Shown: piece by piece, positions 24,054-32,376 of the stretch
How the letters are laid out: the number at the start of each line of letters is the position of its first letter
How positions within the stretch are numbered: position 1 is the stretch's first letter
Notes under the pieces: generated by a model
Databases searched by the model: none
Told to the model about the DNA's origin: nothing
The model's input: the letters and a program-made list of their open reading frames with translations, nothing else
Made by a program: the position numbers and the translations under genes
Source: a bacterium
Lineage (GTDB): Bacteria > Patescibacteriota > Minisyncoccia > Phycocordibacterales > Phycocordibacteraceae
Direction: 5' to 3'
Assembly (NCBI GenBank): GCA_021813965.1
Contig: JAKAJB010000002.1
Location: forward strand, 1-32,376
Length of the DNA stretch: 32,376 nt

Positions 24054-26430
24054 AAAGGCGACCACGAAGAAACACATCGTCCTCCTCGACACGCATGCGA
24101 TCATCCACCGCGCGTACCACGCGCTGCCGGAATTCACCGGCCCCACCGGCGCGCCCACCGGCGCGCTCTACGGCCTCGTCGCGATGCTCCTCAAGATCAT
24201 CGCCGACCTTAAGCCGGACTACATCGCCGCCTGCTACGACTTGCCGAAGCCGACCATCCGCCACGAAGCGTATGAAGGCTACAAGGGCACGCGCGTGAAG
24301 ATCGATGACGCGCTCGCGCTCCAGCTCCAGGAATCCCGCAAGGTGTTCGCGGCGTTCTCGATACCGACCTATGAGCGGGAAGGGTTCGAGGCCGACGATC
24401 TGCTCGGCACGATCGCTCACGAGCTGCGTGCGGAAGATGTCGACGTCATCATCGCCTCGGGCGACATGGACACGCTCCAGCTCGTCGATGACGCGCGCGT
24501 CCGCGTCTATACCCTGAAGAAAGGCATCAACGACACGATCCTCTACGACGAGAAGGCGGTCATCGACCGGTTCGGCTTCGCGCCGGCGCTCATACCGGAT
24601 TTCAAAGGATTGCGCGGCGACCCCTCGGACAATATCAAAGGCGTTCCCGGTATCGGCGAGAAGACCGCGACGGAACTCATCACGCAGTTCGGCACGATAG
24701 AGGATATCTACGCGACCCTTGAGAAGAAGGGCGATGACGCCTTCCTCAAGAAAGGCGTGAAGGCGCGCATGATAACGCTCCTGCGCGATCATGAAGAGGG
24801 CGCGCGCCTGAGCAAAGCGCTCGCGACGATACGCCTCGATGCCCCGATCGCCTTCGCGCTCCCTGAGCGCTCATGGCGCGAGAATGCCGACATCGCGAAG
24901 CTCACCGCGATGTGCGACGAGTTCGGTTTCCGGACGCTCAAAGACAGGATCAAGGCCACGCTCGGCGCGCCGGCACCCTCCGAAGAAAAAGAGATCGAAG
25001 AGGAACTCCCTGAAGAAGAGATAGATGACACGCGTTTCCGGGAAGCGCAGGCGATGCTCTGGCTTATCTCATCCGAGTTCACGAACCCCACGCTCGACGA
25101 TCTCCTCGCCTTCGCGAAAGAACGCTCCTTCGACGCCGCGTATGCGGCGCTCGAGAAGCAGGTAGCCGCGCTCGGCCGGGTGCGAGAGGTCTACGAGAAC
25201 ATCGAGAAGCCGCTCATCCCCGTCATACGGAAGATGGAAGCGCGCGGCGTGCTCATCGACACCAAGGTGCTCGCGAAGCTCGCGAAGGCGTACACCGCCG
25301 AGCTGAAGGAGATCGAGGCGAATATCTACAAGGACGCCGGGCACGAGTTCAACGTAAGCTCGCCCAAGCAGCTCGGGGAAGTGCTCTTCGACGAGCTGAA
25401 GCTCATTCCGGATCGGCAGAAGAAGACCGCCGGCGGCGCGCGCTCGACGCGCGAAAGCGAGCTCGAGAAGATACGCGACGCGCACCCGATCGTCGCCGAC
25501 ATCCTCGCGTACCGCGAGCTGAAGAAACTGCTCTCGACCTACATCGAGAACCTCCCGCCGATGCTCGATGCAGAGCATCGCCTGCACGCCGAATTCCTCC
25601 AGACCGGCACGACGACCGGCCGCATGGCGTCGCAGAATCCGAATCTTCAGAACATCCCCATCCATTCCGAGCGCGGCCGCGCGATACGTCACGCCTTCGT
25701 CGCGCCGGAAGGCTTCCTGCTCGTCGGCCTCGACTACTCCCAGATCGAACTGCGCCTCGCCGCGATCCTCTCGGGCGACGAGAAGCTCTGCGCGATATTC
25801 CGGAGCGGCCGCGACGTGCACCAAGAGGTCGCAGCGCAAGTGTTCCACGTCGCGGCCGAAGACGTCGACGCGGAGATGCGCCGCCGGGCGAAAGTCATCA
25901 ATTTCGGTATCCTCTACGGCATGGGCATCAACGCGCTCCGGACGCAGCTCGGGACGACGACCGCCGAGACTCACGCTTTCTATGAGGAGTATTTCGGCCA
26001 GTTCAAGACGCTGTCCGAATATCTCGAATCGACGAAGGGCTTCGCGCGGACGCACGGCTACACCGAGACGCTCTTCGGCCGCCGCCGGCAGTTCCCCGAG
26101 ATGAAATCCTCCTTGCCCTACGTGCGCGCGCAGGCCGAACGCATGGCTATCAATGCCCCTCTGCAAGGGACGCAGGCCGACATCATCAAGCTCGCGATGG
26201 TGCGCATCGACCGCATGCTCGAGGAGGAGGGCGCGAGCGAGGATGCCCACCTCCTCCTCCAAGTGCACGATGAGCTCATCTACGAGATACGCGCTGATCG
26301 CGCGGACGCGCTCGGCGATAAGATAAAGAGCGTCATGGAATCGGTCTTGCCTCTCGAGGAGACGCGCGGCGTGCCGATCATCGCTACGATGAAGTCGGGT
26401 TCCGATTGGGGCTTGATGCAGCAAGTTTGA
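24046..26430 (+). CDS. polA: DNA polymerase I
   Basis: N-terminal 5'-3' exonuclease (DTHAIIHRAYHALP...FEADDLLGTIA), polymerase motifs LVGLDYSQIELRLAAILSGD, KVINFGILYGMG, LLLQVHDELIYE. Confidence 0.95.
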   Translation: MAKKATTKKHIVLLDTHAIIHRAYHALPEFTGPTGAPTGALYGLVAMLLKIIADLKPDYIAACYDLPKPTIRHEAYEGYKGTRVKIDDALALQLQESRKVFAAFSIPTYEREGFEADDLLGTIAHELRAEDVDVIIASGDMDTLQLVDDARVRVYTLKKGINDTILYDEKAVIDRFGFAPALIPDFKGLRGDPSDNIKGVPGIGEKTATELITQFGTIEDIYATLEKKGDDAFLKKGVKARMITLLRDHEEGARLSKALATIRLDAPIAFALPERSWRENADIAKLTAMCDEFGFRTLKDRIKATLGAPAPSEEKEIEEELPEEEIDDTRFREAQAMLWLISSEFTNPTLDDLLAFAKERSFDAAYAALEKQVAALGRVREVYENIEKPLIPVIRKMEARGVLIDTKVLAKLAKAYTAELKEIEANIYKDAGHEFNVSSPKQLGEVLFDELKLIPDRQKKTAGGARSTRESELEKIRDAHPIVADILAYRELKKLLSTYIENLPPMLDAEHRLHAEFLQTGTTTGRMASQNPNLQNIPIHSERGRAIRHAFVAPEGFLLVGLDYSQIELRLAAILSGDEKLCAIFRSGRDVHQEVAAQVFHVAAEDVDAEMRRRAKVINFGILYGMGINALRTQLGTTTAETHAFYEEYFGQFKTLSEYLESTKGFARTHGYTETLFGRRRQFPEMKSSLPYVRAQAERMAINAPLQGTQADIIKLAMVRIDRMLEEEGASEDAHLLLQVHDELIYEIRADRADALGDKIKSVMESVLPLEETRGVPIIATMKSGSDWGLMQQV

Positions 26431-26487
26431 CATAGCTGATGCATCGGATATATTGCACTTTGCAGATCAACCAACGAGGGGGATGGC

Positions 26488-26631
26488 ATGAAAACCACGT
26501 TCTTTTTGATAGGTGTCGCAATCATCGCGCTTCCTTTCGGGGGCATATTCCTTTATCATCGCCGCTGGCAAGCGGCGCATCCGGAAGAAGACGAGGCCTC
26601 AGCCGAGGAAGCCAACCAATGGCCGAAGTGA
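26488..26631 (+). CDS. single-TM microprotein (47 aa; absent from ORF track)
   Basis: MKTTFFLIGVAIIALPFGGIFLYHRRWQAAHPEEDEASAEEANQWPK; GAGGGGGA SD upstream. Confidence 0.65.
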   Translation: MKTTFFLIGVAIIALPFGGIFLYHRRWQAAHPEEDEASAEEANQWPK

Positions 26632-26686
26632 ACGGCGCGAAGAAAGGGTACTCCTCCGGGAGCGCCCTTTTTGCTATGCTGGAGGA

Positions 26687-27424
26687 GTGATATACCTCTT
26701 CTGCGGTTCGGATGTCGATAAGGTTCGGACAAAGGCTTTCGCGTGGGTGGCGGCCGCGCGAGCGAAGGAACCGAACCTCGCGTACGTGCGCCTCGCTCGC
26801 GAAGAGCTCACGGACGCAGCGCTTGACGATGCGGCTCTCTCGGGCGGCCTCTTCGTCTCGCGGCTCCTCATCCTCCTCGACGACCCGTTCCCGACCGCGC
26901 GCACCGCAGGCGATGAAGAGGGGGGCGAGGAAGAAAGCGGCGCGGGCAGCCTCCTGGAGGACCATCTCGACGCGCTCGCGGCATCCGATAATGCTATCGT
27001 CATCCTCGCGCCGAAGCTTGCGGCTGTGAAAGCGAAGAAGCTCGTCGCGAAAGCGAAATTTTCATACGCATTCGATAAACCTGCCGCGCGCGAAGTCGCG
27101 CGCGGCTTCAACGGCGATCTCGTGAACGCGCTCGCGGCGCGCTCGCGCGACCGGCTCTGGCTCGAAGTGAACCGCGCGCTTATAGCGGGCGACGCGCCCG
27201 AGATGCTCCACGGCCTCCTGCATTGGAAAGCGCGCGACCTGATGGAGAAGGCTAAAGCCGCCGAAGGCGGCTCGCCCGACGTTTCAACGTCTAGGGGCAG
27301 CCGCGCCTGGACGGCGGCAGAATCGCGTCGGCTCTCGCTCGACCTCATCAAGCTCCTGCAGGACTCTCGCCGGAGCGGCCTTGATCTTTCGCTGGCGCTC
27401 GAGAAGTTCGCGCTTTCGATTTAG
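26687..27424 (+). CDS. holA: DNA polymerase III delta subunit-like (HolA)
   Basis: GTG start after GGAGGA SD; IYLFCGSDVDKVRTKAFAWV..., C-terminal helical region; family call moderate. Confidence 0.6.
   Translation: MIYLFCGSDVDKVRTKAFAWVAAARAKEPNLAYVRLAREELTDAALDDAALSGGLFVSRLLILLDDPFPTARTAGDEEGGEEESGAGSLLEDHLDALAASDNAIVILAPKLAAVKAKKLVAKAKFSYAFDKPAAREVARGFNGDLVNALAARSRDRLWLEVNRALIAGDAPEMLHGLLHWKARDLMEKAKAAEGGSPDVSTSRGSRAWTAAESRRLSLDLIKLLQDSRRSGLDLSLALEKFALSI
27083..27106. repeat. near-perfect palindrome in holA
   Basis: GCCGCGCGCGA-AG-TCGCGCGCGGC. Confidence 0.9.
27267..27304. repeat. interrupted palindrome in frame within holA
   Basis: GCGGCT(27267-27272)/AGCCGC(27299-27304); GCCC/GGGGC; GACGTT-TC-AACGTC core (27278-27291). 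Confidence 0.65.
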
Positions 27425-27563
27425 AGAATCATTGTCCCGGCACGCTCTGCCAGCAAGCAGTATATCGTGTGCCCGACAGGGTTACGAACCATCATATGGT
27501 ACTATACAAAGGGAGTCGTCGGAATAGGTGAGAGATGATACTGTGCGGTGAGAAAATATACCT

Positions 27564-27636
27564 GCGTCCGTATCTCCTCGGATTCGATACGGACGCCCGT
27601 TCTGAAAACAAAGAATCCGAGAGCAGTTCTTTGTTT
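27564..27636 (+). ncRNA. structured leader upstream of tRNA-Lys
   Basis: GCGTCCGTATC/GATACGGACGC (11 bp), AAACAAAGAA/TTCTTTGTTT (10 bp), and loop-1 CTCGGATTC complementary to GAATCCGAG at 27613-27621. Confidence 0.5.
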
Positions 27637-27645
27637 CCTCGCCAC

Positions 27646-27718
27646 GCGCCCGTAGCTCAGTCGGTAGAGCAGCTCGCTTTTAACGAGAAGGTCGCAGGAT
27701 CGAAGCCTGCCGGGCGCA
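27646..27718 (+). tRNA. tRNA-Lys (anticodon TTT)
   Basis: GCGCCCG acceptor / CGGGCGC, D-arm GCTCAGTCGGTAGAGC, anticodon loop CTTTTAA, T-arm GCAGGATCGAAGCCTGC; no encoded CCA. Confidence 0.92.
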
Positions 27719-27719
27719 C

Positions 27720-28553
27720 ATGGAAACTTCTTTCAGAGAGCAGTGTATAGCCTTGCGAAAGGAGGGGTACAGCATCGTTGAAATAATGGCAGTAACTGGA
27801 AAAGCGAAGTCTTCTATCCATACGCATATAAGGAATATTCCCCTGAGCGAGGAGCGTTTAAAAGAGATTAAGAAAGCTTCCGGGGAGCGGGTTCGAAAAT
27901 TTGCATTAGCTCGAAAGGGGAAAAGTAAACGAGAGTTCAGAGCTTTTGATGAGTGGTCTGCAAACACGGTGCTCTTTATCGCGCACCTACTTTTCGATGG
28001 GGAGATAACGCGGACGAGATGTGCCTACAACAATCGCAATGTAGCGCTCATCGGACGTGTTGAGCGGCTCATGCGCGAATGGTATGACTTCGAACCGAGC
28101 CGGTACTACAACAAAATGACCGGGGTCTCGCGCATCACGTACGGTAACGTGGCTTTGGGCTCCTACCTAAAGATGAAATCCGGAGAATTGCTGCGGGATA
28201 TAAGGAAAATGCCGCCTGATCTCGAACGCGAATTCATTCGAGCCTTTTTTGATGACGAGGGGTGTATGGACTACCGACCAGAAGAAAATAGACGCAGCAT
28301 TCGAGGATATCAGAAAGATGTACGGATTCTTGAGATAGTAAAGTCGCTTCTGGCAGATTTCGATATTGCGGCGCGGATCGTGTTCCCGAACGAAGTCGTA
28401 ATCGTTGGCAAGGAGAATCTGATGAAATTTGAACGAGAGATTAATTTCTCACCGGGCGTATATATGAATGGGAACCGCTCGAACAGCCGGTGGAAGAAAC
28501 ATGTGGAGAAAAGAGAATTACTAAAACAAGCGATCGTTTCATTCAAAAACTAA
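27720..28553 (+). CDS. LAGLIDADG-type homing endonuclease-like protein with N-terminal HTH-like region
   Basis: IVEIMAVTGKAKSSIHTHIRNI (HTH-like); IAHLLFDGEIT and FIRAFFDDEGCM as two degenerate LAGLIDADG motifs; starts 1 nt after tRNA discriminator +1. Confidence 0.75.
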   Translation: METSFREQCIALRKEGYSIVEIMAVTGKAKSSIHTHIRNIPLSEERLKEIKKASGERVRKFALARKGKSKREFRAFDEWSANTVLFIAHLLFDGEITRTRCAYNNRNVALIGRVERLMREWYDFEPSRYYNKMTGVSRITYGNVALGSYLKMKSGELLRDIRKMPPDLEREFIRAFFDDEGCMDYRPEENRRSIRGYQKDVRILEIVKSLLADFDIAARIVFPNEVVIVGKENLMKFEREINFSPGVYMNGNRSNSRWKKHVEKRELLKQAIVSFKN

Positions 28554-29512
28554 TAGCTGAACGCGTCAACCGTCTTGCCGGTCGCATCAAGCAGCTTCAC
28601 GACTTCGTGTTGCGTTCGCCACATCGAACTGCTCCTGCCGAGATAGACATGCCACGTGTCCCCCTTGAAATCAGAGTCGCCTCGGTGCGCGTTAACGCAG
28701 CCGTTGTAATTGAGATATTTCACGAGGAAACTCTGGCATGCGCCCGAGACGGTCGTCGGCGGAGTGAGCGCGGCTTGGCAGCGCGAGAGCGTGTTCACAT
28801 AATCGATGCACGACGCGTCGCGGATGTAATCGGCGCCGTAAAAGGAAGAGAGCTCCGTGGACGGAGAGGGGCAGTTGAGCGGCAGGGACGGATTGAAATC
28901 CTGGAAGCTGCTGAAATAGCCGATGCATTTATTCTCTCGGAACGAAGCGCCGATGGGGGACTGCCCGGACGCGATGATCGCCTGCTGCCCGGCGGTAAGC
29001 ACGATGTCCTGCGCTGCGTTCACGACGCCGGACGTCGGCGTCTCCGTGCCCTTCGGTATGGTCATGGAATTGCCGGTCGCCTCGCTCTCAAGCACCCACC
29101 CGGAGATATCGACCGGAACGCTCGCGTTCTGCGCCACGCGCAGGTTGATATATTCATTTCTCGGGTCAGCCGAAGCTGCGCCTGAGACGGAGTGGTCCAT
29201 CGACACGATGCCGTAGTACGGTGAAAGGTCGCCGAATGTCGTCCCGCCGATGAGCGGCGTATTCGGGGTGCCGCTGCTGCCTATGGAACCGCCGCCGGCA
29301 GAGCTTCCCGGGAGCTCCGTGTTGCTTCCGCCGCCGATACCGAAGGGCGAGCGCGGGAGGGAAAGGTAGGTGCCGCCGCCGAGCTGGCCCGGCAGGGCGA
29401 GCCGCGGCCCGGAGAAGGCTATCGGGTGCACCGGTCCGCCCGTGGCGATCCAGATGAGGAAAATGAAGACGAACACGCCTATGAAAAACCATGAATCATG
29501 CATGTCGCTCAT
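28550..29512 (-). CDS. membrane-anchored lamin-tail-domain-like protein
   Basis: N-terminal TM; EYINLRVAQNASVPVDISGWVLESEATGNSMTIPKGTE...DIVLTAGQQAII...HEVVKLLDATGKTVDAFSY. Confidence 0.65.
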   Translation of the reverse strand: MSDMHDSWFFIGVFVFIFLIWIATGGPVHPIAFSGPRLALPGQLGGGTYLSLPRSPFGIGGGSNTELPGSSAGGGSIGSSGTPNTPLIGGTTFGDLSPYYGIVSMDHSVSGAASADPRNEYINLRVAQNASVPVDISGWVLESEATGNSMTIPKGTETPTSGVVNAAQDIVLTAGQQAIIASGQSPIGASFRENKCIGYFSSFQDFNPSLPLNCPSPSTELSSFYGADYIRDASCIDYVNTLSRCQAALTPPTTVSGACQSFLVKYLNYNGCVNAHRGDSDFKGDTWHVYLGRSSSMWRTQHEVVKLLDATGKTVDAFSY

Positions 29513-29622
29513 AGAGAGATGATATCAAATTTTCGCTCGAAGTCGCACCATATAGGCACTTCTCATTTCCTAACTCACCCCGAGAGTACTTGGAATCTCT
29601 AATCGCTATGCTCAAGAGATTC

Positions 29623-30912
29623 TCAGCGCGCTTTGCTCCTAAGGAAATGAAGTCGCCCGAGCTCTTCACGGACGACGCTCGCGTCGTCCCAAGGGGTCTT
29701 TGATCCTTTCGGGCCCATGATGAACGGATCGGTCCCTTTTCCGCTTATGAGGACGGCGTCGCCGGGGCGCGCCATACGGAGCGCGGCGCGTATCGCTTCG
29801 CGCCGGTCCATGATGATGGTCGGTGCGCGTCGCATGCCGGTCGCCATGGCGTCGACGATAGCGCGCGGATCCTCATCATACGGGTCTTCGTTCGTGAGAA
29901 TGACCTGCTCGCATACCTCATCGGCGATTTTTCCCATCTCCGGCCGCTTCCAGGTGTCGCGGCCGCCGCCGGTGTTGCCGAGCACGCAAATCTTCCGCTC
30001 GTTCGGGAAGGCGCTGTAGAGCGCGCGCAGCGAGTCCGGCGTGTGCGCATAATCGATGACAACGATGAAATCCTGATCGGCGTCGACATGCTCGACGCGA
30101 CCGCGGACGAGCGGAAGCGCGGTGAGCGCCGCGGCGGAGGTCGAGACCGGGACGCCGAGCGCTTCGCCGAGCTTCATCGCGGCGAGCGCGTTCATCGCGT
30201 TGAAGGCACCAGGGAGAGGGAGCGAGACGGGCGTCCCGGCGTAGGAGAAGCGGATACCCCGAGTGTCTCCCGAGACATCGGCGAGTTCGCGTTCGCTGAA
30301 GCCGATCGCTTCCGTCACGCGGGCGGAGAGGAAGGCGCGGCTCTCCGGGATGTCGCTGTTCGCGACGAGTATGCGCGCCGCTTTCGGCGAGGCCGCGAGC
30401 GTGTCGACGATGACCCGCTTCGCCGCGACGTACTTCTCGAAGGAACCGTGGCTCTCGATGTGCTCTCTCTGGATGTTCGTGACGATGAGGGCGTCGAGGT
30501 CGAGGAATTGGTGGCGATACTGCAGGACGCTCTCGCTCGTCACTTCGATGACGAGGTGGGTGCAGCCGGCTGCGAGCGCTTTGCGCATGAATGCTTGCGC
30601 GAAACCGCGGCCCTGGAGCGTCATCTTGTAGCGATTCGGCTCTGACGCGTCCTCGACCGCGAAGCGGATCGTGGAGAGGAGCGCCGTCTTGTGTCCTGCG
30701 GCGCGCAGTATCGCGAAGACCATCTCGGCGGTCGTCGATTTGCCTTTGGTTCCCGTGATGCCGATGACGGTGAGCTTTCTCGCCGGGAAGCCGTAAGCGA
30801 GCGCCATGAGGAAGGCGAGCATCCGGTGGTAGAGAGGGCGCAGCGGCCGTACGATCGGCTCCGGCACGACCTTTTTCAATATGCGTACGAGCGTGTCTAT
30901 AAAAGCGTACAT
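29623..30912 (-). CDS. murE: Mur ligase family (MurE-like)
   Basis: IGITGTKGKSTTAEMVFAILRAAGHKTALLSTI, VVIDYAHTPDSLRALYSAF, LGNTGGGRDTWKRPEMGKIA. Confidence 0.9.
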   Translation of the reverse strand: MYAFIDTLVRILKKVVPEPIVRPLRPLYHRMLAFLMALAYGFPARKLTVIGITGTKGKSTTAEMVFAILRAAGHKTALLSTIRFAVEDASEPNRYKMTLQGRGFAQAFMRKALAAGCTHLVIEVTSESVLQYRHQFLDLDALIVTNIQREHIESHGSFEKYVAAKRVIVDTLAASPKAARILVANSDIPESRAFLSARVTEAIGFSERELADVSGDTRGIRFSYAGTPVSLPLPGAFNAMNALAAMKLGEALGVPVSTSAAALTALPLVRGRVEHVDADQDFIVVIDYAHTPDSLRALYSAFPNERKICVLGNTGGGRDTWKRPEMGKIADEVCEQVILTNEDPYDEDPRAIVDAMATGMRRAPTIIMDRREAIRAALRMARPGDAVLISGKGTDPFIMGPKGSKTPWDDASVVREELGRLHFLRSKAR

Positions 30913-30913
30913 G

Positions 30914-31459
30914 CTAGTTTTTCGCAGAGAGTGCCGCCTTGAGCCGGGCTTCTTTCCCGCCGACCCCTTCGGGGATGTGCTGGAGCGCTGTGCGCGCCTC
31001 GCGCTCGGTGTAGCCGAGAGCGACGAGCGTGTCGAAGACTTCGCCATCGGCGTCATCATGGGCTCGCGGGCCGACCTTGTCCGCGAGTTCGACGAGCATC
31101 TTCTCGGCGCTCTTCTTACCGAGACCGACCACCTTGGTGAGATAGTTCAGGTCGCGCTTCCCTATAGCGCCCTCGAGCGCTTCGCGCGGCGCGCGACGGA
31201 GGACGCTCTGCGCGGTCTTCGGGCCGACGCCGGAGACGGTGAGTATGAGCTCGAAGAAGTCCCGATCAGCGGTGTCGGCGAAACCATAGAGCTCCAGACC
31301 GTCTTGTTTGAGGGTGAGATGGGTCGCAAGCGAAGTCTCCGTGCCGACGACGAGCGTTTCAGGCGCGCTCAGGCGCACCTCGATGCCGAAGCCGGCCACC
31401 TCGACGACGGCGCTCGCCGGGCCGACCGAAAGCACCTTCCCGCGTACCTGCCGTATCAT
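30914..31459 (-). CDS. ruvA: Holliday junction branch migration protein RuvA
   Basis: MIRQVRGKVLSVGPASAVVEVAGFGIEVRLS...GVGPKTAQSVL...VVGLGKKSAEKMLVEL; TACTAT 6 nt before ATG. Confidence 0.93.
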   Translation of the reverse strand: MIRQVRGKVLSVGPASAVVEVAGFGIEVRLSAPETLVVGTETSLATHLTLKQDGLELYGFADTADRDFFELILTVSGVGPKTAQSVLRRAPREALEGAIGKRDLNYLTKVVGLGKKSAEKMLVELADKVGPRAHDDADGEVFDTLVALGYTEREARTALQHIPEGVGGKEARLKAALSAKN

Positions 31460-31514
31460 ACGCGTATAGTACCATTTGCCATAGAACGGGATATAGCGTA
31501 TATATAGAGGACAT

Positions 31515-31781
31515 ATGGCAATCACCAGTTCAGCGAAGAAAGCGATCCGTTCTTCTGCGAAGAAGCGCGTGTTCAACCTGCGCCGCAAGGACGCGATGAA
31601 GGACACGGCGAAGTCGCTCACTAAAGCGCTCGCCGCCAAAGATGTCGCCGCAGCGGAGAAGCTCCTTCCGGAGGCCTACGCGACCATCGATAAAGCGAAG
31701 AAGCGCGGCGTCATCAAGAGCAATACCGCCGCCCGCAAGAAGAGCCGCCTCGCCCTCGCCATCAAGAAGGCGAAGTCCTAA
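31515..31781 (+). CDS. rpsT: 30S ribosomal protein S20
   Basis: MAITSSAKKAIRSSAKKRVFNLRRKDAMKDTAKSL...KAKKRGVIKSNTAARKKSRLA. Confidence 0.92.
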   Translation: MAITSSAKKAIRSSAKKRVFNLRRKDAMKDTAKSLTKALAAKDVAAAEKLLPEAYATIDKAKKRGVIKSNTAARKKSRLALAIKKAKS

Positions 31782-31784
31782 CGG

Positions 31785-31819
31785 AAAAGAAACGTCCCGC
31801 AAAGCGGGACGTTTCTTTT
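31785..31819 (+). terminator. intrinsic terminator
   Basis: AAAAGAAACGTCCCGC-AAA-GCGGGACGTTTCTTTT, 16-bp perfect stem. Confidence 0.9.
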
Positions 31820-31917
31820 GTGCGGCGTCGCGAGCCCTACGCGCGCCATTGCCTTAGTGAAAGAAATCGAGCGCCTTTGCGTATATTTTTATGTAGAAAG
31901 TAATTGGCGTCTTACGT

Positions 31918-32295
31918 ATGACCTACCTCATGACTTACATGCCTTTTATGCTCGTGCCAGCCTTCATCGGGTGCGGATTCCTCGGTGTCTCATGTTCCGT
32001 CCCGTCCGCCATGCCGGCTGCAGATAGCGTATCCGTTCAAACGTCCTCAATCGCGACCTCGTCTCCTGACGTCACGGTGACGACCATAATCGACGGGAAA
32101 TCCACGACGAAGACTCTCGATGCGCCGTATGGCGTCCGAAGCAGCGTGATTACTGATTCGAATGGGAGCACGACGACTGCCGAAGCATCGACGACGCCGC
32201 TTACCGAAGCGGATGCGGCCAAGCTACAGCAGCAGATGGAGCGCATGCTTGCCGAACAGCAACAGCTGTTCGCGAGCACATTCAACGGCTTCTAG
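31918..32295 (+). CDS. hypothetical secreted/lipoprotein-like protein
   Basis: hydrophobic N-terminus with Cys, S/T-rich body, Gln-rich C-terminus; no family recognised. Confidence 0.5.
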   Translation: MTYLMTYMPFMLVPAFIGCGFLGVSCSVPSAMPAADSVSVQTSSIATSSPDVTVTTIIDGKSTTKTLDAPYGVRSSVITDSNGSTTTAEASTTPLTEADAAKLQQQMERMLAEQQQLFASTFNGF

Positions 32296-32338
32296 CTGCC
32301 GCGCGCTCGGGAATCACCGCGGTTTCATTATCCAATTG

Positions 32339-32376
32339 TGCTCCCAGCAGGAATCGAACCTGCATCTGCTCCTTCG
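32339..32376 (-). tRNA. partial tRNA (3' half; probably tRNA-Arg NCG), truncated by window end
   Basis: reverse strand CGAAGGAGCAGATGCAGGTTCGATTCCTGCTGGGAGCA: T-arm and acceptor 3' strand; CGAA before GGAGC is consistent with anticodon NCG. Confidence 0.6.

Noticed and set aside
25069-26433. 454-aa minus-strand ORF
   Set aside because: Antisense shadow of polA in high-GC DNA; composition typical of spurious reverse frames.
27535-27750. 71-aa plus-strand ORF across the tRNA
   Set aside because: Runs through the tRNA-Lys gene; VAQSVEQLAFNEKVAGSKPAGR is the well-known translation artifact of a tRNA.
1-32376. CRISPR array or cas genes
   Set aside because: No regularly spaced direct repeats and no Cas motifs seen.
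1-32376. Prophage or classical IS element
   Set aside because: No transposase, integrase or capsid-like proteins recognised; mobile-like signals are limited to the small cassettes and the endonuclease gene.

Overview
This 32.4-kb, GC-rich window is gene-dense. Gene content (comEC, prgI/virB4-like T4SS genes, compact dnaA-dnaN locus, PBP1A, ruvABC, yebC, pilB/gspE, tsaE, polA, holA, murE, rpsT, rpmB, rpmH) and style suggest a Patescibacteria/CPR (Parcubacteria-like) chromosome spanning the rpmH-rnpA-yidC / dnaA-dnaN (oriC) region. Most of it is housekeeping. The accessory signals that stand out are: (1) two consecutive loci, rnhA and comEC, where the promoter plus 5' coding start of a conserved gene is duplicated upstream and separated from the intact gene by a small cargo cassette. 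One cassette carries a 127-aa ORF; the other a structured ncRNA plus a nuclease-like gene broken by an 8-bp tandem duplication. (2) A LAGLIDADG-type endonuclease gene that starts 1 nt after the tRNA-Lys 3' end, so tRNA processing itself would create a leaderless mRNA. (3) Long interrupted palindromes lying in frame inside comEC and holA, and a perfect 42-bp palindrome inside the prgI-like gene. (4) A recurrent TAnnnT-(6-8 nt)-ATG arrangement at 11 genes, implying pervasive leaderless transcription. (5) Several unannotated microproteins and structured-RNA candidates. All calls come from reading the sequence by eye; no database searches or folding programs were run.
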